Assembly (NCBI GenBank): GCA_043770095.1
Contig: JAYVIR010000026.1
Location: 1 to 64,000, forward strand
Length of the DNA stretch: 64,000 nt
Reading direction: 5' to 3'
From: JBGSUZ01 sp043770095
GTDB lineage: Bacteria; Bacillota; Clostridia; Peptostreptococcales; Acidaminobacteraceae
The position numbers and the translations under genes are program-made. Numbering within the stretch: position 1 is the first letter of the stretch; each line of letters starts with the position of its first letter. A model generated the notes under the pieces. That model did no database searches, was not told the DNA's origin, and saw only the letters and a program-made list of their open reading frames with translations. This document shows positions 51,897-62,500 of this stretch, piece by piece.

Positions 51897-51948
51897 AAAA
51901 AACACCCTATAAGCCAGGCTTTGATAGTCTATGCTCATAGGGTGTTTT
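51897..51948 (+). terminator. rho-independent terminator
   Basis: AAAACACCCTAT pairs with ATAGGGTGTTTT (51937-51948) at the end of the NAGPA gene. Confidence 0.8.
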
Positions 51949-52109
51949 GCATAAGCGATAGTTAATAATGAAGCTGTATTATTTTTTTAATTTGACCTTC
52001 AAAACTTAAAATAATAAAATAGAAACCGTGCGTAAGCATAATTTGGTATAATTAAGGTAATGAACTTTTCTGGAATCATTTACTGGCAATAATGCTAAGG
52101 GAGTTGTTT

Positions 52110-53000
52110 ATGAAAAAGTGCATTCGAAAAGGATTCATCTTGACTTTATCGCTCGTGTTGATTGCAAGTAGCATGATGGGCAGCTTTGCAGCTGTGACAA
52201 CAGATCAGTTGCCATTGTCATCGGCCTTTAAATACTTCGAAAAATTACCAAAGGATCAAGTGAGTCTCTACGTAAAAGACCTGACATCGGGTAAAAGCTA
52301 CGGCCTCAATGAAAATTTTATTAACAAAGAAAAGGAAGCGGGCATGATGGGCGCATCTGTCATAAAGCTTCATTTGGCCTATTATGGCGTCAAAAGTATT
52401 GAAAAAGGCACCTATAAATGGGATCAAACCTACAAAGATCCTGTGAGTGGGCGAAAATTTACCATCAGAAATGAAATGTCTAAAATGATTACGGTTTCGG
52501 ACAATGGCTCGTTCAATACATTGCTTCGATTTTTCAAGCCTGAAGCTATTAATGCAGGCTTTGCAGATCTGTTAATGCCAAATACAAAAGTGCACGCGGA
52601 ACTAGGTCCTGCAGGCGATGGTTGGTCTGCTGCGAATAACAGAAAGCGCTATGGCACGACAAAGGGCGGTCGGATTAACGCTTACGAAACCGCTGTGATG
52701 CTTGAGGATATTTTTAAAAATAAAGAAAAGGCAGATATGAAAGTGCTTCACAATTTCATGCTTAAAGTCAGCAATAAAGATAGAATTCCATCCGCGGTGG
52801 GCAAGGCAACTATGGTGGCTCATAAGACGGGAACGATGTCGGATAAAGATGGTGTTTTTGACGATGTAGGTATTGTTTATGGAAAAAATGGCAATTATAT
52901 TATCTGTGTACTCGTCCAAAAACAAAAGGCTAGCATCGATAAAGAGACTCGCAAAGCGCTTAAATTGGCATTTGATTATATGGAAAAATCCATCCGATGA
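52110..53000 (+). CDS. secreted serine hydrolase, class A beta-lactamase-like
   Basis: A 296-residue exported protein with signal peptide MKKCIRKGFILTLSLVLIAS. The three penicillin-recognition motifs are in order: SxxK as GASVIKLHLAYY, SDN as TVSDNGSFN, and KTG as AHKTGTMSDKDG. An obvious Glu166 equivalent of the omega loop is not clear, so it could be a peptidoglycan peptidase rather than a drug-inactivating enzyme. GGGAG precedes ATG 52110. A VanY-type peptidase gene follows 60 bases later. Confidence 0.88.
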   Translation: MKKCIRKGFILTLSLVLIASSMMGSFAAVTTDQLPLSSAFKYFEKLPKDQVSLYVKDLTSGKSYGLNENFINKEKEAGMMGASVIKLHLAYYGVKSIEKGTYKWDQTYKDPVSGRKFTIRNEMSKMITVSDNGSFNTLLRFFKPEAINAGFADLLMPNTKVHAELGPAGDGWSAANNRKRYGTTKGGRINAYETAVMLEDIFKNKEKADMKVLHNFMLKVSNKDRIPSAVGKATMVAHKTGTMSDKDGVFDDVGIVYGKNGNYIICVLVQKQKASIDKETRKALKLAFDYMEKSIR

Positions 53001-53059
53001 TTTACGCCGACTAACAGTGGTTTTGCGAGCTAATTTTGCTGCATATATGAATGAAGGGA

Positions 53060-54331
53060 ATGATAACGGTGAAACAGAAAACAATTATACATATTGCGCT
53101 CTGCTTATTGGTATTGATGAGTGCGATTGTGCTAAGTGACAGCGCTTTTGCGGCTGAAAACACTTCTAATTACGACAAGATTCCTTTAAAGGTTTTAACG
53201 AGAACGACTACGGGTACTGCAGTCTATTTAAACGAAACGTTTCAGCCTGCTCATGATGGGTTTGTTCTGTTTAAGGCTTCGGATCTCTTTAAAGAGGCTT
53301 TGGACAAACATCAAATCAATTTAAAATCATTTGTAAAAGGCAAGGGCAGTTTTTATGCATTTGATAAAGGCGTGTTCGCAAATGGAAAACCGCTGATACA
53401 ATCGGATGGTGAACTTTACTGCATGGTGGCAAATGACTATCAAGGCAGTTTGGGTCAGTTAATTGTACATGATGCTAAGGGCGTCTTTGTGTATGAGTAT
53501 TTGCAGCGCATTGGCATAGATGGACACTATTTAATCGAATTGGCAAAAGGGTTGCCTAAATTGAGTGGGTTGGCTTATGAAGACAACTTGATTTGGGTGA
53601 GTCGACAAAGTCCATATCCTGTAAACAATGTACTCGATTTAGGAAGTCTCGATAAAAATGGCATTCGAAGCACAAAAGCAATGAATGCTCAAAAAGAGGT
53701 TATTGCTCCACTTAAAGCACTTTTTGAGAAAGCAAAATCTTCGGCTCAAATCAACCTGCTTGTGGTAAGCGCGCAAAGAAGCGTCGCTTTGCAACAAGTG
53801 TTATTCACCAATAAAAGCAATACTTTACGCAAGCAAGGGGTCAAAGACCCAGATTCAATCGCACAAAAGAGTGTGAATCCACCAGGATTTAGCGAGCATC
53901 ATACTGGATTTGCGGTGGATGTGCTCTCGACTACCATCACAACTACCCAGGGTTTTTATAATTCAAAGCCTGCCAATTGGTTGGAAAAAAATGCGCATTT
54001 GTATGGGTTTGTGGTGCGTTATCCAGAAGGGAAGACACCTGTAACGGGCATTATTCATGAACCGTGGCATTTGAGATATGTCGGCAAAACGCTTGCATCT
54101 GTTCTGGTACAAGAAAAATTGACCTTAGATGAGTGGATGATTCAGTCGCAAAAAGGGAAAATCTATCAAGATCAAAAAGGCCAGTGGCACTATTTTTTAG
54201 TGTATCCTAAAAAGAATCCAGTCGCGATGTTTTTACAACCAGAGAAGTTTAAATCTGTTGTTAGATATATGATAAACGCTGATTTAGAAGGTTTAGACTT
54301 TATCCTAAATGTGGAAGAAGGCGCAAAATGA
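53060..54331 (+). CDS. secreted D-alanyl-D-alanine carboxypeptidase, VanY family (M15)
   Basis: About 423 residues with an N-terminal signal (IIHIALCLLVLMSAIVLS, likely cut after AFA). The N-terminal part is a non-catalytic domain; the M15B/VanY domain lies in residues ~220-360. Zinc ligands and catalytic residues are visible: SEHHTGFAVDV (SxHxxGxAxD) and HEPWHLRYVG (ExxWH). It trims D-Ala from peptidoglycan stems. Start options are 53051, 53060 and GTG 53069. The stop overlaps the start of the next gene (ATGA). Confidence 0.9.
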   Translation: MITVKQKTIIHIALCLLVLMSAIVLSDSAFAAENTSNYDKIPLKVLTRTTTGTAVYLNETFQPAHDGFVLFKASDLFKEALDKHQINLKSFVKGKGSFYAFDKGVFANGKPLIQSDGELYCMVANDYQGSLGQLIVHDAKGVFVYEYLQRIGIDGHYLIELAKGLPKLSGLAYEDNLIWVSRQSPYPVNNVLDLGSLDKNGIRSTKAMNAQKEVIAPLKALFEKAKSSAQINLLVVSAQRSVALQQVLFTNKSNTLRKQGVKDPDSIAQKSVNPPGFSEHHTGFAVDVLSTTITTTQGFYNSKPANWLEKNAHLYGFVVRYPEGKTPVTGIIHEPWHLRYVGKTLASVLVQEKLTLDEWMIQSQKGKIYQDQKGQWHYFLVYPKKNPVAMFLQPEKFKSVVRYMINADLEGLDFILNVEEGAK

Positions 54332-56832
54332 GCATTATAATAAGAACTAAAAAAGTAGTGGCGTGGACGTTGCTCATCGCTATGAGTATGGCGGTTGTGC
54401 CAAGTCAGGGGTTTGCAGAAACCACGCTCACATCTCCTTCAAGTATTACAATCGAAGATCAGCAGAAAAAAAGGGTAGAAGTATTGCCACTTCAAAATGC
54501 GGGACAATATATTTTGAAAGATGCCGATCAAAAACTCTACTGGATGGATGCAAATGAACAAGTTTTTAAAATTTGGGATGAGCCCATACTAGGACTTCAA
54601 ATTGTTCAAGGTCAAGTATATTGGCTAAATCAAAAGGATAAAAAACTGTATGAGTGGAATGGGCGTTTGGCATCTGCAAAGTTGCTTAAACAGTTGCCTG
54701 AGCAAACCATTCATTTCTTTGTAGGTGATAAAATAACCTATTCTACTGTAGATGGCATATATGCGATTGATGGTTCAAATCAACCACAGGTGATCTTTGC
54801 AGGAGAAGCGCATCAAATTCAAGTGTTTAATAAAACTATTTACTTTATAAACGGAGCGGGTGGCATTTTTGAAATGAAAGAGAATTTGCCGGCAAAACTG
54901 CTTGCAAGTGGCCCGTATACGCAGTACCAATTGGGATCAGACGCCATGTTTGCTTTTAATCAAGCCACTGGGAAATTGGACAAAATTTCACTGGCAGATG
55001 GGAAGACGACAACCATTTATCATAGTGGCATACGATTCTTTGACATCGACCAAGATCATATTTACTTCATATTAGACAACAATACGGAAGCTTTAAACCT
55101 GATACAAAAAGATTTAAAAGGGTCATATACATTTGTTCAAATTGATAAATTAATGGACATCAATGTCTCACAAGGCCAAGTAACCTTACTGACTCAAAGC
55201 GGACATTTTATTGAGGGTAAAGCTGATTTAGGTGGGCTGCTTGTAAAGGAAAGTCTAAAAAGCAGAAAACTTCTTATTTCTGGCGTATTTGAAGAAACGG
55301 TCAAAGAGCCTCCTGTAATAGTGCCGCCAGTCGCACCTATAACACCACCAGTCGTTACACCAGTAACGCCGCCAGTCGTTACACCGGTAACGCCGCCAGT
55401 CGTTACGCCAGTAGTGCCAACCAAACCAAGCGCGCTTCTTTGGAATTTTGGCGATAAATATACCGATATTGAAGGCGTTTTGACGTTCAGAGGTGGCAAT
55501 TACAGACAAAATGCGGCTTACGGCAACGTGAAAACACCTATCACGGGGATTCAAAAAATGTGGCAGGCCAGTATTCCTTCAACAGGCTCTATGTGGGGCG
55601 GCGGAAGTGGTTGGACGGGTCAGCCGTTGCTAATTAAGTGGCCAAGAGACACGAAGAAATTCATGAACATTTCTCAAAACTATAGAAATGATGATTCTTT
55701 TGTAGAAGTCATTCAAGCATCGCTTAATGGAACGGTCAACTTTTTTGATTTAAAAACAGGCAAGCGGACAAGACCGGTGATTAAAATTGGCAACTCCATT
55801 AAAGGAACGCCTTCTTTAGACAGCACAGGGCTTCCAATCCTCTATGTAGGCGATGGCATCAAAGAAAGTGATCGCATCGGCTTTAGACTCTTCAACTTAA
55901 TCAATCAAAAGGAAATTCATTTTGAAAATGGATTCAATTCAAAAGCGCCTAGACGTTGGCCTGCCTTTGATGGTTCGGCCTTGTTTACGCCAGATGGTAA
56001 ATGCCTGTTGGCGGGCGGAGAGAACGGGTTGCTGTATCAAATGAAATTGAACGCCGTGTTTAACGCAAAAAATGGTGCTTTAAGCATTGCGCCTAAAGTT
56101 ACGACCGTAAGTTCTGCGTACAGCAAAGGGAAATATGTTGCTCAACCAAGACTTGGCATGGAAAATTCTGCGGCTGCTTATAAAGACTTGCTCTTTATCT
56201 CAGACAACAGCGGCTATATTAGATGTTATAATTCCAAAATGACTGAAGTGTGGCGGTATAAGAATTTAGATGACACGGATGCCAGTATTGGTATAGAAGT
56301 AGAAAATGGAAGACCAATGCTTTATAGTGGATGTGAAGTCGATCATCAAGGCAAAGAAGGTAATTCAAGAATTATCAAATTGGATGGACTGACAGGGAAA
56401 GTTGTTTGGTCTAGAACCTTTAAATGCTATTCACTCTTTGGAGAAAGCCCATCAAACGGTGGCATGGTTTCTTCACCAATTGTCGGCAAAGGCCAAATGT
56501 CGGATCGTATAGTTCTTACGCTGTGCAGAACGCCAAAGCTTACATCTGGGCTCATGATGGCACTTGATAAAAAAACAGGCAAGACGATTTGGCAATACCA
56601 AATGCCAACATATGCATGGCCTTCTCCTGTTGCGGTGTACGATGAACACGGTAAGGCGTATATTTTCCAAAATGATCGACTTGGGAACCTCAGAATTGTA
56701 GATGGCGCTAGTGGGAAACTTATTTCGGCTCAAAAGATAGACAGCTATCTTGAGGCATCACCAGTGGTATATAACAATTTGATGGTCTTTACATCTCGTA
56801 CAGGAAAAATGTATTGTTTTAAATTGATTTAA
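54328..56832 (+). CDS. large secreted beta-propeller protein (PQQ-like repeats)
   Basis: An 834-residue exported protein starting with a signal peptide (MSIIIRTKKVVAWTLLIAMS, cut near GFA). Residues 45-320 form a DUF5050-like propeller. A Pro/Val/Thr-rich linker is near 330-370. The C-terminal ~460 residues form a second beta-propeller with PQQ/YVTN-like blades (DLKTGKRTRPVIKIGNSIKG, GLTGKVVWSRTF, DKKTGKTIWQYQ). No enzyme motif is seen; it may scaffold the envelope or bind polymers. It is translationally coupled to the VanY peptidase. The linker is encoded by a 24-base tandem repeat. Confidence 0.85.
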   Translation: MSIIIRTKKVVAWTLLIAMSMAVVPSQGFAETTLTSPSSITIEDQQKKRVEVLPLQNAGQYILKDADQKLYWMDANEQVFKIWDEPILGLQIVQGQVYWLNQKDKKLYEWNGRLASAKLLKQLPEQTIHFFVGDKITYSTVDGIYAIDGSNQPQVIFAGEAHQIQVFNKTIYFINGAGGIFEMKENLPAKLLASGPYTQYQLGSDAMFAFNQATGKLDKISLADGKTTTIYHSGIRFFDIDQDHIYFILDNNTEALNLIQKDLKGSYTFVQIDKLMDINVSQGQVTLLTQSGHFIEGKADLGGLLVKESLKSRKLLISGVFEETVKEPPVIVPPVAPITPPVVTPVTPPVVTPVTPPVVTPVVPTKPSALLWNFGDKYTDIEGVLTFRGGNYRQNAAYGNVKTPITGIQKMWQASIPSTGSMWGGGSGWTGQPLLIKWPRDTKKFMNISQNYRNDDSFVEVIQASLNGTVNFFDLKTGKRTRPVIKIGNSIKGTPSLDSTGLPILYVGDGIKESDRIGFRLFNLINQKEIHFENGFNSKAPRRWPAFDGSALFTPDGKCLLAGGENGLLYQMKLNAVFNAKNGALSIAPKVTTVSSAYSKGKYVAQPRLGMENSAAAYKDLLFISDNSGYIRCYNSKMTEVWRYKNLDDTDASIGIEVENGRPMLYSGCEVDHQGKEGNSRIIKLDGLTGKVVWSRTFKCYSLFGESPSNGGMVSSPIVGKGQMSDRIVLTLCRTPKLTSGLMMALDKKTGKTIWQYQMPTYAWPSPVAVYDEHGKAYIFQNDRLGNLRIVDGASGKLISAQKIDSYLEASPVVYNNLMVFTSRTGKMYCFKLI
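55348..55419 (+). repeat. 24-base tandem repeat encoding a Pro-rich linker
   Basis: Three copies begin at 55348, 55372 and 55396 with CCAGTCGTTAC and differ by a few bases. They code for repeated TPPVVTPV in the linker between the two propellers. The count may vary between strains by slippage. Confidence 0.85.
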
Positions 56833-56870
56833 CGTATGGGTTACGTTTACTTGATTCAACTGGAAAAAAG

Positions 56871-56898
56871 GTAACGTTAAAAAAGTAACGTTAAAAAA
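56871..56898 (+). repeat. two tandem GTAACGTTAAAAAA units upstream of the M23 gene
   Basis: Exact 14-base direct repeats at 56871-56884 and 56885-56898. The period is a little over one helix turn, as in direct-repeat binding sites of response regulators. They lie upstream of the predicted -10 TATACT at 56924. Confidence 0.6.
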
Positions 56899-56923
56899 GA
56901 GGACAATAATAAACAAAGTATGA

Positions 56924-56963
56924 TATACTCTATTAAGTAATATTACTGTAACATTACTGTAAT
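56924..56963 (+). promoter_or_regulatory. -10 element and WalR-type box upstream of the M23 peptidase
   Basis: TATACT at 56924-56929. TGTAAC-ATTAC-TGTAAT (56947-56963) fits the published WalR (YycF) pattern TGTWAH-N5-TGTWAH at both half-sites with the right spacing. WalR commonly controls peptidoglycan hydrolases. Confidence 0.6.
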
Positions 56964-57046
56964 GTTTCAAAGTGATTTCTTAATGAAGACATTCGAGCGT
57001 TTCCATTGCACAATGCTTCAAAGACACTAAAAATAGGAGAACAACT

Positions 57047-58408
57047 ATGTATTTTGGAGCTCAGCAGAAAATGAAAACGCAGAAAGCGATCAAGTCATTT
57101 TTCCAAAAAGCAACAAGAGATCATAAATATATATCATCTTTGTCAGTCGCAACTCTTGTACTTGTTACATCGGGAATAATCGTTTTTAGTAAAATACCAG
57201 GACTTGAAGTAGAACAAACGGTTGTCGGATTAGACCAGTCTCAGTGGGTATTAAGCCAAGAAAACATGCACGCTGTACCAAGTGAGTCAATCATTGCAAA
57301 TGTGAAGAATGATTCAGGACTTAAGCCGTTTAGCCTTGAAACTGCAATTGAAGATGTGGCAACCTATGCACAGGTGGCGCTTAATGGTTACACCATTAGC
57401 ATAGATCACCGAGAAATTGGTTTTTTTAAAAGTGAAATGGACACTCAAAAGGTGCTTGAAAGTTTCAAAACGCCTTATGTCAAACCAAGTGTGACGGATA
57501 TTTACTTTAAAGAGCAAGTGGAGAGTAAGTTTTTAAGAAGACTGGCGATTAACTTCTCGGGGTACTCGGATCAAGCAAGTGCCATTAACTACTTAAAAAA
57601 AGGTTCAGAGGTAATAAAAACGCATAAAGTACTTGAAGGTGAAAGTTTCTGGGCAATTGCAGAGGCAAATCAAATCTCAGTCGATAAGTTGATCAGTGCT
57701 AACCCTAATTTGGTGCCAGAACGTATCAAAGCAGGAGATGTTCTCAATTTAGTCGCACCAAAATCATTTTTAACGGTTTGCACAGTGGAACAACTCAAAT
57801 ATACGGAGAACATTCCGTTTGATATTCGTTTTAAAGACGATTCGAAAATGTTTAAAGGTCAAACGAAAGTTGTTGTTGCAGGTGTTACAGGAACAAAAGC
57901 CATTGAAGTAAAATTGATTAGCGAAAATGGGAAATTGCTTAATAAGCAAATACTCAATGAGAAAGTTGTCGCTCAGGCGTCAACTCAATTTGTAAATAAA
58001 GGCATCAAAGCATTACCTTCTACAGCACCAACAGGTAAATTCGCAAAACCTTTCAGCCGTGGCGCATTTTCATCTCCATTTGGAAGAAGATGGGGCAGAA
58101 TGCATAAAGGTGTTGACTTCAACATGCCAACGGGTTCAAATATTTTTGCTGCCGATGGCGGTAAAATTGAAAAAATAAGCTTTGAGAAAGATGGATATGG
58201 ACTTCATGTCATTGTCAACCATGGCAATGGTTATAAAACCGTCTATGCCCACACAAGCAAGATTCTTGTGAAGGTAGGCGACAAAGTGTCCAAAGGACAG
58301 CAAATTGCTTTAAGCGGCAGTACCGGCAGAAGCTATAGCCCGCATTTGCACTTTGAAGTTTATAAAAATGGGACGCCTGTTAACCCACTTGGCTATATCA
58401 GCAAATAA
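57047..58408 (+). CDS. LysM / M23 peptidoglycan endopeptidase
   Basis: A 453-residue membrane-anchored or exported peptidase. One membrane helix lies near residues 30-50. A LysM domain sits at residues ~185-235 (HKVLEGESFWAIAEANQISV), then a G5-like domain (residues ~245-315). The C-terminal M23 domain (LytM) contains GRRWGRMHKGVDFNMP and GSTGRSYSPHLHFEVYKNG, carrying the HxxxD and HxH zinc ligands. It cleaves peptide bridges of peptidoglycan. AGGAG precedes the ATG, and a WalR-type box lies ~85 bases upstream. Confidence 0.93.
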   Translation: MYFGAQQKMKTQKAIKSFFQKATRDHKYISSLSVATLVLVTSGIIVFSKIPGLEVEQTVVGLDQSQWVLSQENMHAVPSESIIANVKNDSGLKPFSLETAIEDVATYAQVALNGYTISIDHREIGFFKSEMDTQKVLESFKTPYVKPSVTDIYFKEQVESKFLRRLAINFSGYSDQASAINYLKKGSEVIKTHKVLEGESFWAIAEANQISVDKLISANPNLVPERIKAGDVLNLVAPKSFLTVCTVEQLKYTENIPFDIRFKDDSKMFKGQTKVVVAGVTGTKAIEVKLISENGKLLNKQILNEKVVAQASTQFVNKGIKALPSTAPTGKFAKPFSRGAFSSPFGRRWGRMHKGVDFNMPTGSNIFAADGGKIEKISFEKDGYGLHVIVNHGNGYKTVYAHTSKILVKVGDKVSKGQQIALSGSTGRSYSPHLHFEVYKNGTPVNPLGYISK

Positions 58409-58446
58409 TGCGTGCGCCAATAAAGGGTAAATCAAATAGAAAGTTA

Positions 58447-58484
58447 GACCTCTTACAACTGTTAAAAGTAAGAGGTCTTTTTTA
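58447..58484 (+). terminator. rho-independent terminator
   Basis: GACCTCTTAC (58447-58456) pairs with GTAAGAGGTC (58468-58477), followed by T6. Confidence 0.8.
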
Positions 58485-58552
58485 TTGTGTTTTTATTAGC
58501 GACAACAGTTGAATTAAAGACTCAACTCTTAATAGAAGCTATTTTAACGGCG

Positions 58553-59470
58553 TTAGTCATTAGAACCTGTGCTGTAAAATAACCGAAGCGCCTCTATCGC
58601 TGAAGCGGTCGCAGGGGTTAGCGGCATTTGCGAATGCTTGACGATATAAACGGACGTGGTCGGGATTTTCTCAGGTATGGGGATGACCTTGAGGTTTTGG
58701 TCAGCCCATTTACTCAGCGCCATCTTAGGCACAAACCCTACCCCAATGCCAATGCTCGCCATTTCTAAGATTAGTTCCACGCTGCCCCCTTCAAACTCGG
58801 GCAGCCAAGGGACTTTTTTTTCTGCCAAAAATCGATCGAGCAGCCTGCGCGTGGTCGATTTTGGTTCTAAGGTGATGAGGGTGCAACGGCTGAGTTTTTT
58901 GAGCGTAACCTTCTCACGCTTAAGTCCATATGCTTCTAGCACAGCATCCGTTGCCACGAAGACATTCTCGGTTTCCGTTAGGGGATAGACGGTTAGGCGC
59001 TGAGTCTCGAGTGTTGCCTCGTAGTTTACCACGGCAAAATCAATCTCGCCCTTTTGAACAAGCTCAGAAGAAATGGGCGATGGGCGGTTGTTGATGGTAA
59101 TGCGAATGAGTGGGTGTTTTTCATGGAAGCTTTTGATATAGGGCAGCAGTAAAAATCGGCTGATGGTGTCGCTCGCACCGAGGCGTATACTGCCAGAGTG
59201 GAGCTGGTTCATGTCTCTGAGAGTCGCTGCGCCTTTGTCTAGCAGTCGGATGGCGGGTTCAACGTGCTCAAGCAGAATTTCACCCTCTCTGGTGAGCTTG
59301 ACCCGTCGTCCGTCTTTATAGAAAAGTTTGACTTCTAAAGCGTCTTCGAGTAGACGGATGGTTTGACTCACGGCAGATTGGGTAACGAATAACTCAGCGG
59401 CTGCTTTTGTATAACTTAAATGAATGGCCGCGGCGTAGAATACTTTGTACCACTCATATTGCAAATTCAT
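58553..59470 (-). CDS. LysR-family transcriptional regulator
   Basis: A 305-residue regulator. The N-terminal winged helix reads FYAAAIHLSYTKAAAELFVT followed by QSAVSQTIRLLEDALEVKLF. The co-inducer-binding domain (residues ~90-295) follows with LRDMNQLHSGSIRLGASDTI. It is divergent from purL with 107 bases between the start codons, an arrangement in which LysR proteins often regulate the neighbour. The effector is unknown. Confidence 0.92.
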   Translation of the reverse strand: MNLQYEWYKVFYAAAIHLSYTKAAAELFVTQSAVSQTIRLLEDALEVKLFYKDGRRVKLTREGEILLEHVEPAIRLLDKGAATLRDMNQLHSGSIRLGASDTISRFLLLPYIKSFHEKHPLIRITINNRPSPISSELVQKGEIDFAVVNYEATLETQRLTVYPLTETENVFVATDAVLEAYGLKREKVTLKKLSRCTLITLEPKSTTRRLLDRFLAEKKVPWLPEFEGGSVELILEMASIGIGVGFVPKMALSKWADQNLKVIPIPEKIPTTSVYIVKHSQMPLTPATASAIEALRLFYSTGSND

Positions 59471-59577
59471 ACATTAGTTCTCCTTATAGAATACATTAGA
59501 ATGATTAATTATGATTATATAAGAACGGGTGTTAAAATGATAGTAGGAAATCACAAAATGATGGAGGTAAGGGAATC

Positions 59578-62500
59578 ATGGTGAAAAGAATATTGGTGAC
59601 AAAGCGTCCTGAGCTCGATGTAGAAGGGACTTCACTTTACAAGCAAATACGTGAATTTTTACAAATAGACAGCATTGAAAAAGTGACCGTTTATAACGGC
59701 TACGACGTAGAAGGATTAAATGACTTAGAAATTGATAAGGCAATCGAATGTGTCTTCTCAGAGCCAAATGCAGATTTTGTGTCAGAGCAAATTACACTTG
59801 AAGCAGGAGAGCAGGTTGTCTTTTTCAAACTCCTTCCGGGTCAATATGACCAAAGAGCGGATTCGGCAAAGCAGTGCATCGCCATTCTTGGACTTGGTCA
59901 AAATGTTGGACTTCAGTGTTTTAGAGCGGTTGTGTTAAAAGGAAATCCTACGCCAGAAGCGTTAAACAGCATTAAAAAGTTCTTGATCAACCCAGTGGAA
60001 GCGCTCGAAATTCCTGCTCAGGCACCTCTTTCAACGGCGGTTATTTTGCCAGTTCCAAGTGACATCCATCGCTACGACGGCTTCAATCAAATGGACGAAG
60101 CGGCGCTGGAAGCTTTCATCAAAGGGGAAGGCCTTGCAATGAACGCAGAAGACTTAAAAATGGTTCAAGCGTATTTCCAATCAGAAAAAAGAGAACCTTC
60201 AAATACAGAGATCAAAGTACTGGACACTTATTGGTCGGATCATTGCCGTCACACGACTTTCACAACCGAGATTACTGAGGTGACGTATGGTGAAACGGGT
60301 GAAACTTCTGCCTATAGCGCGCTTCTTGCAAAAGCAGAAAAAGAATACCATGACATGCGCCAGTTGGTTTACGGTGAGCGTGCGAAGACTAGACCAGTTA
60401 CTTTAATGGATCTTGCCACCATCAACGCAAAGTATTTAAAGAAGCAAGGTAAACTCTCAGACGTGTTGGAATCTGAAGAAATCAATGCGGCGACCTTTGA
60501 AACTGAGGTTACTTTTGAAGACGGCAGCAAAGCGCCTTACTGGATCTTGTTCAAAAATGAAACGCACAACCATCCAACGGAAATTGAGCCTTTCGGCGGT
60601 GCGGCGACGTGTCTTGGCGGTGCGATTAGAGACCCACTTTCAGGCAGAGCACTGGTTTACCAAGGGATGCGTATTACAGGCGCAGCGGATCCGAGAGCTT
60701 CTTTGGAAGAAACTTTGGCTGGAAAATTGCCGCAGCGTGTCATTACGAGAGGCGCGGCAAAAGGCTTTAGCAGTTACGGCAATCAGATCGGCCTTGCAAC
60801 GGGCTTGGTTAGAGAATATTACCACGACGGTTTCCTCGCTAAGCGCATGGAAGTCGGCGCAGTGGTTGGCGCAGTTCCGAAAGATCAAGTGCGCAGAGAA
60901 AGTCCGGTTTCAGGCGATGTCATTCTTCTCATCGGCGGAAAAACAGGCATTGACGGCTGCGGCGGTGCAACAGGTTCATCGAAAGAACATGATGAAGCGT
61001 CACTTGCTACTTGCGCATCAGAAGTGCAAAGAGGCAATGCGCCTGAAGAGCGAAAACTTCAAAGACTCTACAGCAGAGCAGACTTTGCGGCTCTTGTGAA
61101 AAAGTCCAACGACTTTGGTGCAGGTGGCGTATCGGTTGCTGTTGGAGAACTTGCAGACAGCTTGATCATCAATTTAGACGCAGTCAGATCAAAATATGAA
61201 GGCCTTGATGGCACTCAGCTTGCCATTTCAGAGAGCCAAGAGAGAATGGCAGTCGTGGTGTCTCCAAAAGATGCGGCGGCGGTAATCGCTTTATCGGCTT
61301 CAGAAAACTTGGAAGCTTATCAAGTGGCAGAAGTGACGGACAGTGGCTATTTGACAATGACTTGGAAAGGCGACACCATTCTTCATTTAAAGAGAGCCTT
61401 TGTGGAAACCAATGGTGCAAAGCGTGAGCAAAGCGTTGTGGTTAAAACCGAGACGCCAGATGTGGACGCTGCCCTTAAAAATACGTTAAAAGAGAAAAAA
61501 TCCTTAAAAGCAGTGGTAGACAATTTGGCTCAGAGCCTTAACTTCTGTTCGCAAGAAGGTTTGGTTGAAATGTTCGACAACAGCGTGGGTGCACTTTCAG
61601 TACACATGCCATTTGGCGGCAGAAGACAAAAGACGCCAACGCAGGCAATGGTCAGCAGAATTCCTGCCTATGAAGTACACGGCAAAAATGTTACGACGGC
61701 AACGGTTATGGCAGCCGGATATGACCCAGAAGTTCTCAGCGCAGACCCATTCAGCGGCGGCGCAAAATGCACCGTAGAAGCCTTGGCAAAAGTGATTGCT
61801 GTCGGTGGCGAGCTTGGCAAGGTGAAATTCTCTATGCAAGAGTATTTTGAGAAACTCGCAGACGATCCTAAAAAATGGGGCAACCCTTACAAAGCTCTTC
61901 TTGGAAGCGCTTATGCCTTAAAAGGACTTGAACTATGTGCCATTGGTGGTAAAGATTCCATGTCAGGGACGTTCAAAGAAAAAACAGTGCCGCCCACTTT
62001 GATTGCGTTTGCGGCAACGGTAGCTGAATCGGAACATGTGGTTTCGCCAGAATTCAAGGCTGAAAATGAAGCTCTTTATTTAATCGATGTCGACAAAGAC
62101 GCTTTTGGCATTCCAAACTTTGAAAATTTGAAAACGGTGTATGCGCTCTACGGCAAACTCATCGCGGCAGATGTCATCGGTTCGGCAATGGCGCTTGAAC
62201 AAGGCGGCCTCCTTGGCGCACTCATCAAAATGAGCTTTGGCAATCAAATTGGTGTCCAAATGGCACCAGGCTTTGCTCTAATGACAAACGAATGGCTGCA
62301 GGCACGTTATGGTGCCCTTGTGTTTACCATCAAAACAGAAACATCGATTAGCCCTGAGGCACAAGCCTTGGTCAGTGAAACTTTAGGCTTATTAATAGAT
62401 ATGGGACTTGCAAACAAATTTGGTAAGACGATAGCGACTTGGAGCCTTGAGACTGGAAAAGAGTCCATTGCTTTAGGCGATGTAGAGAAAATATGGGAAG

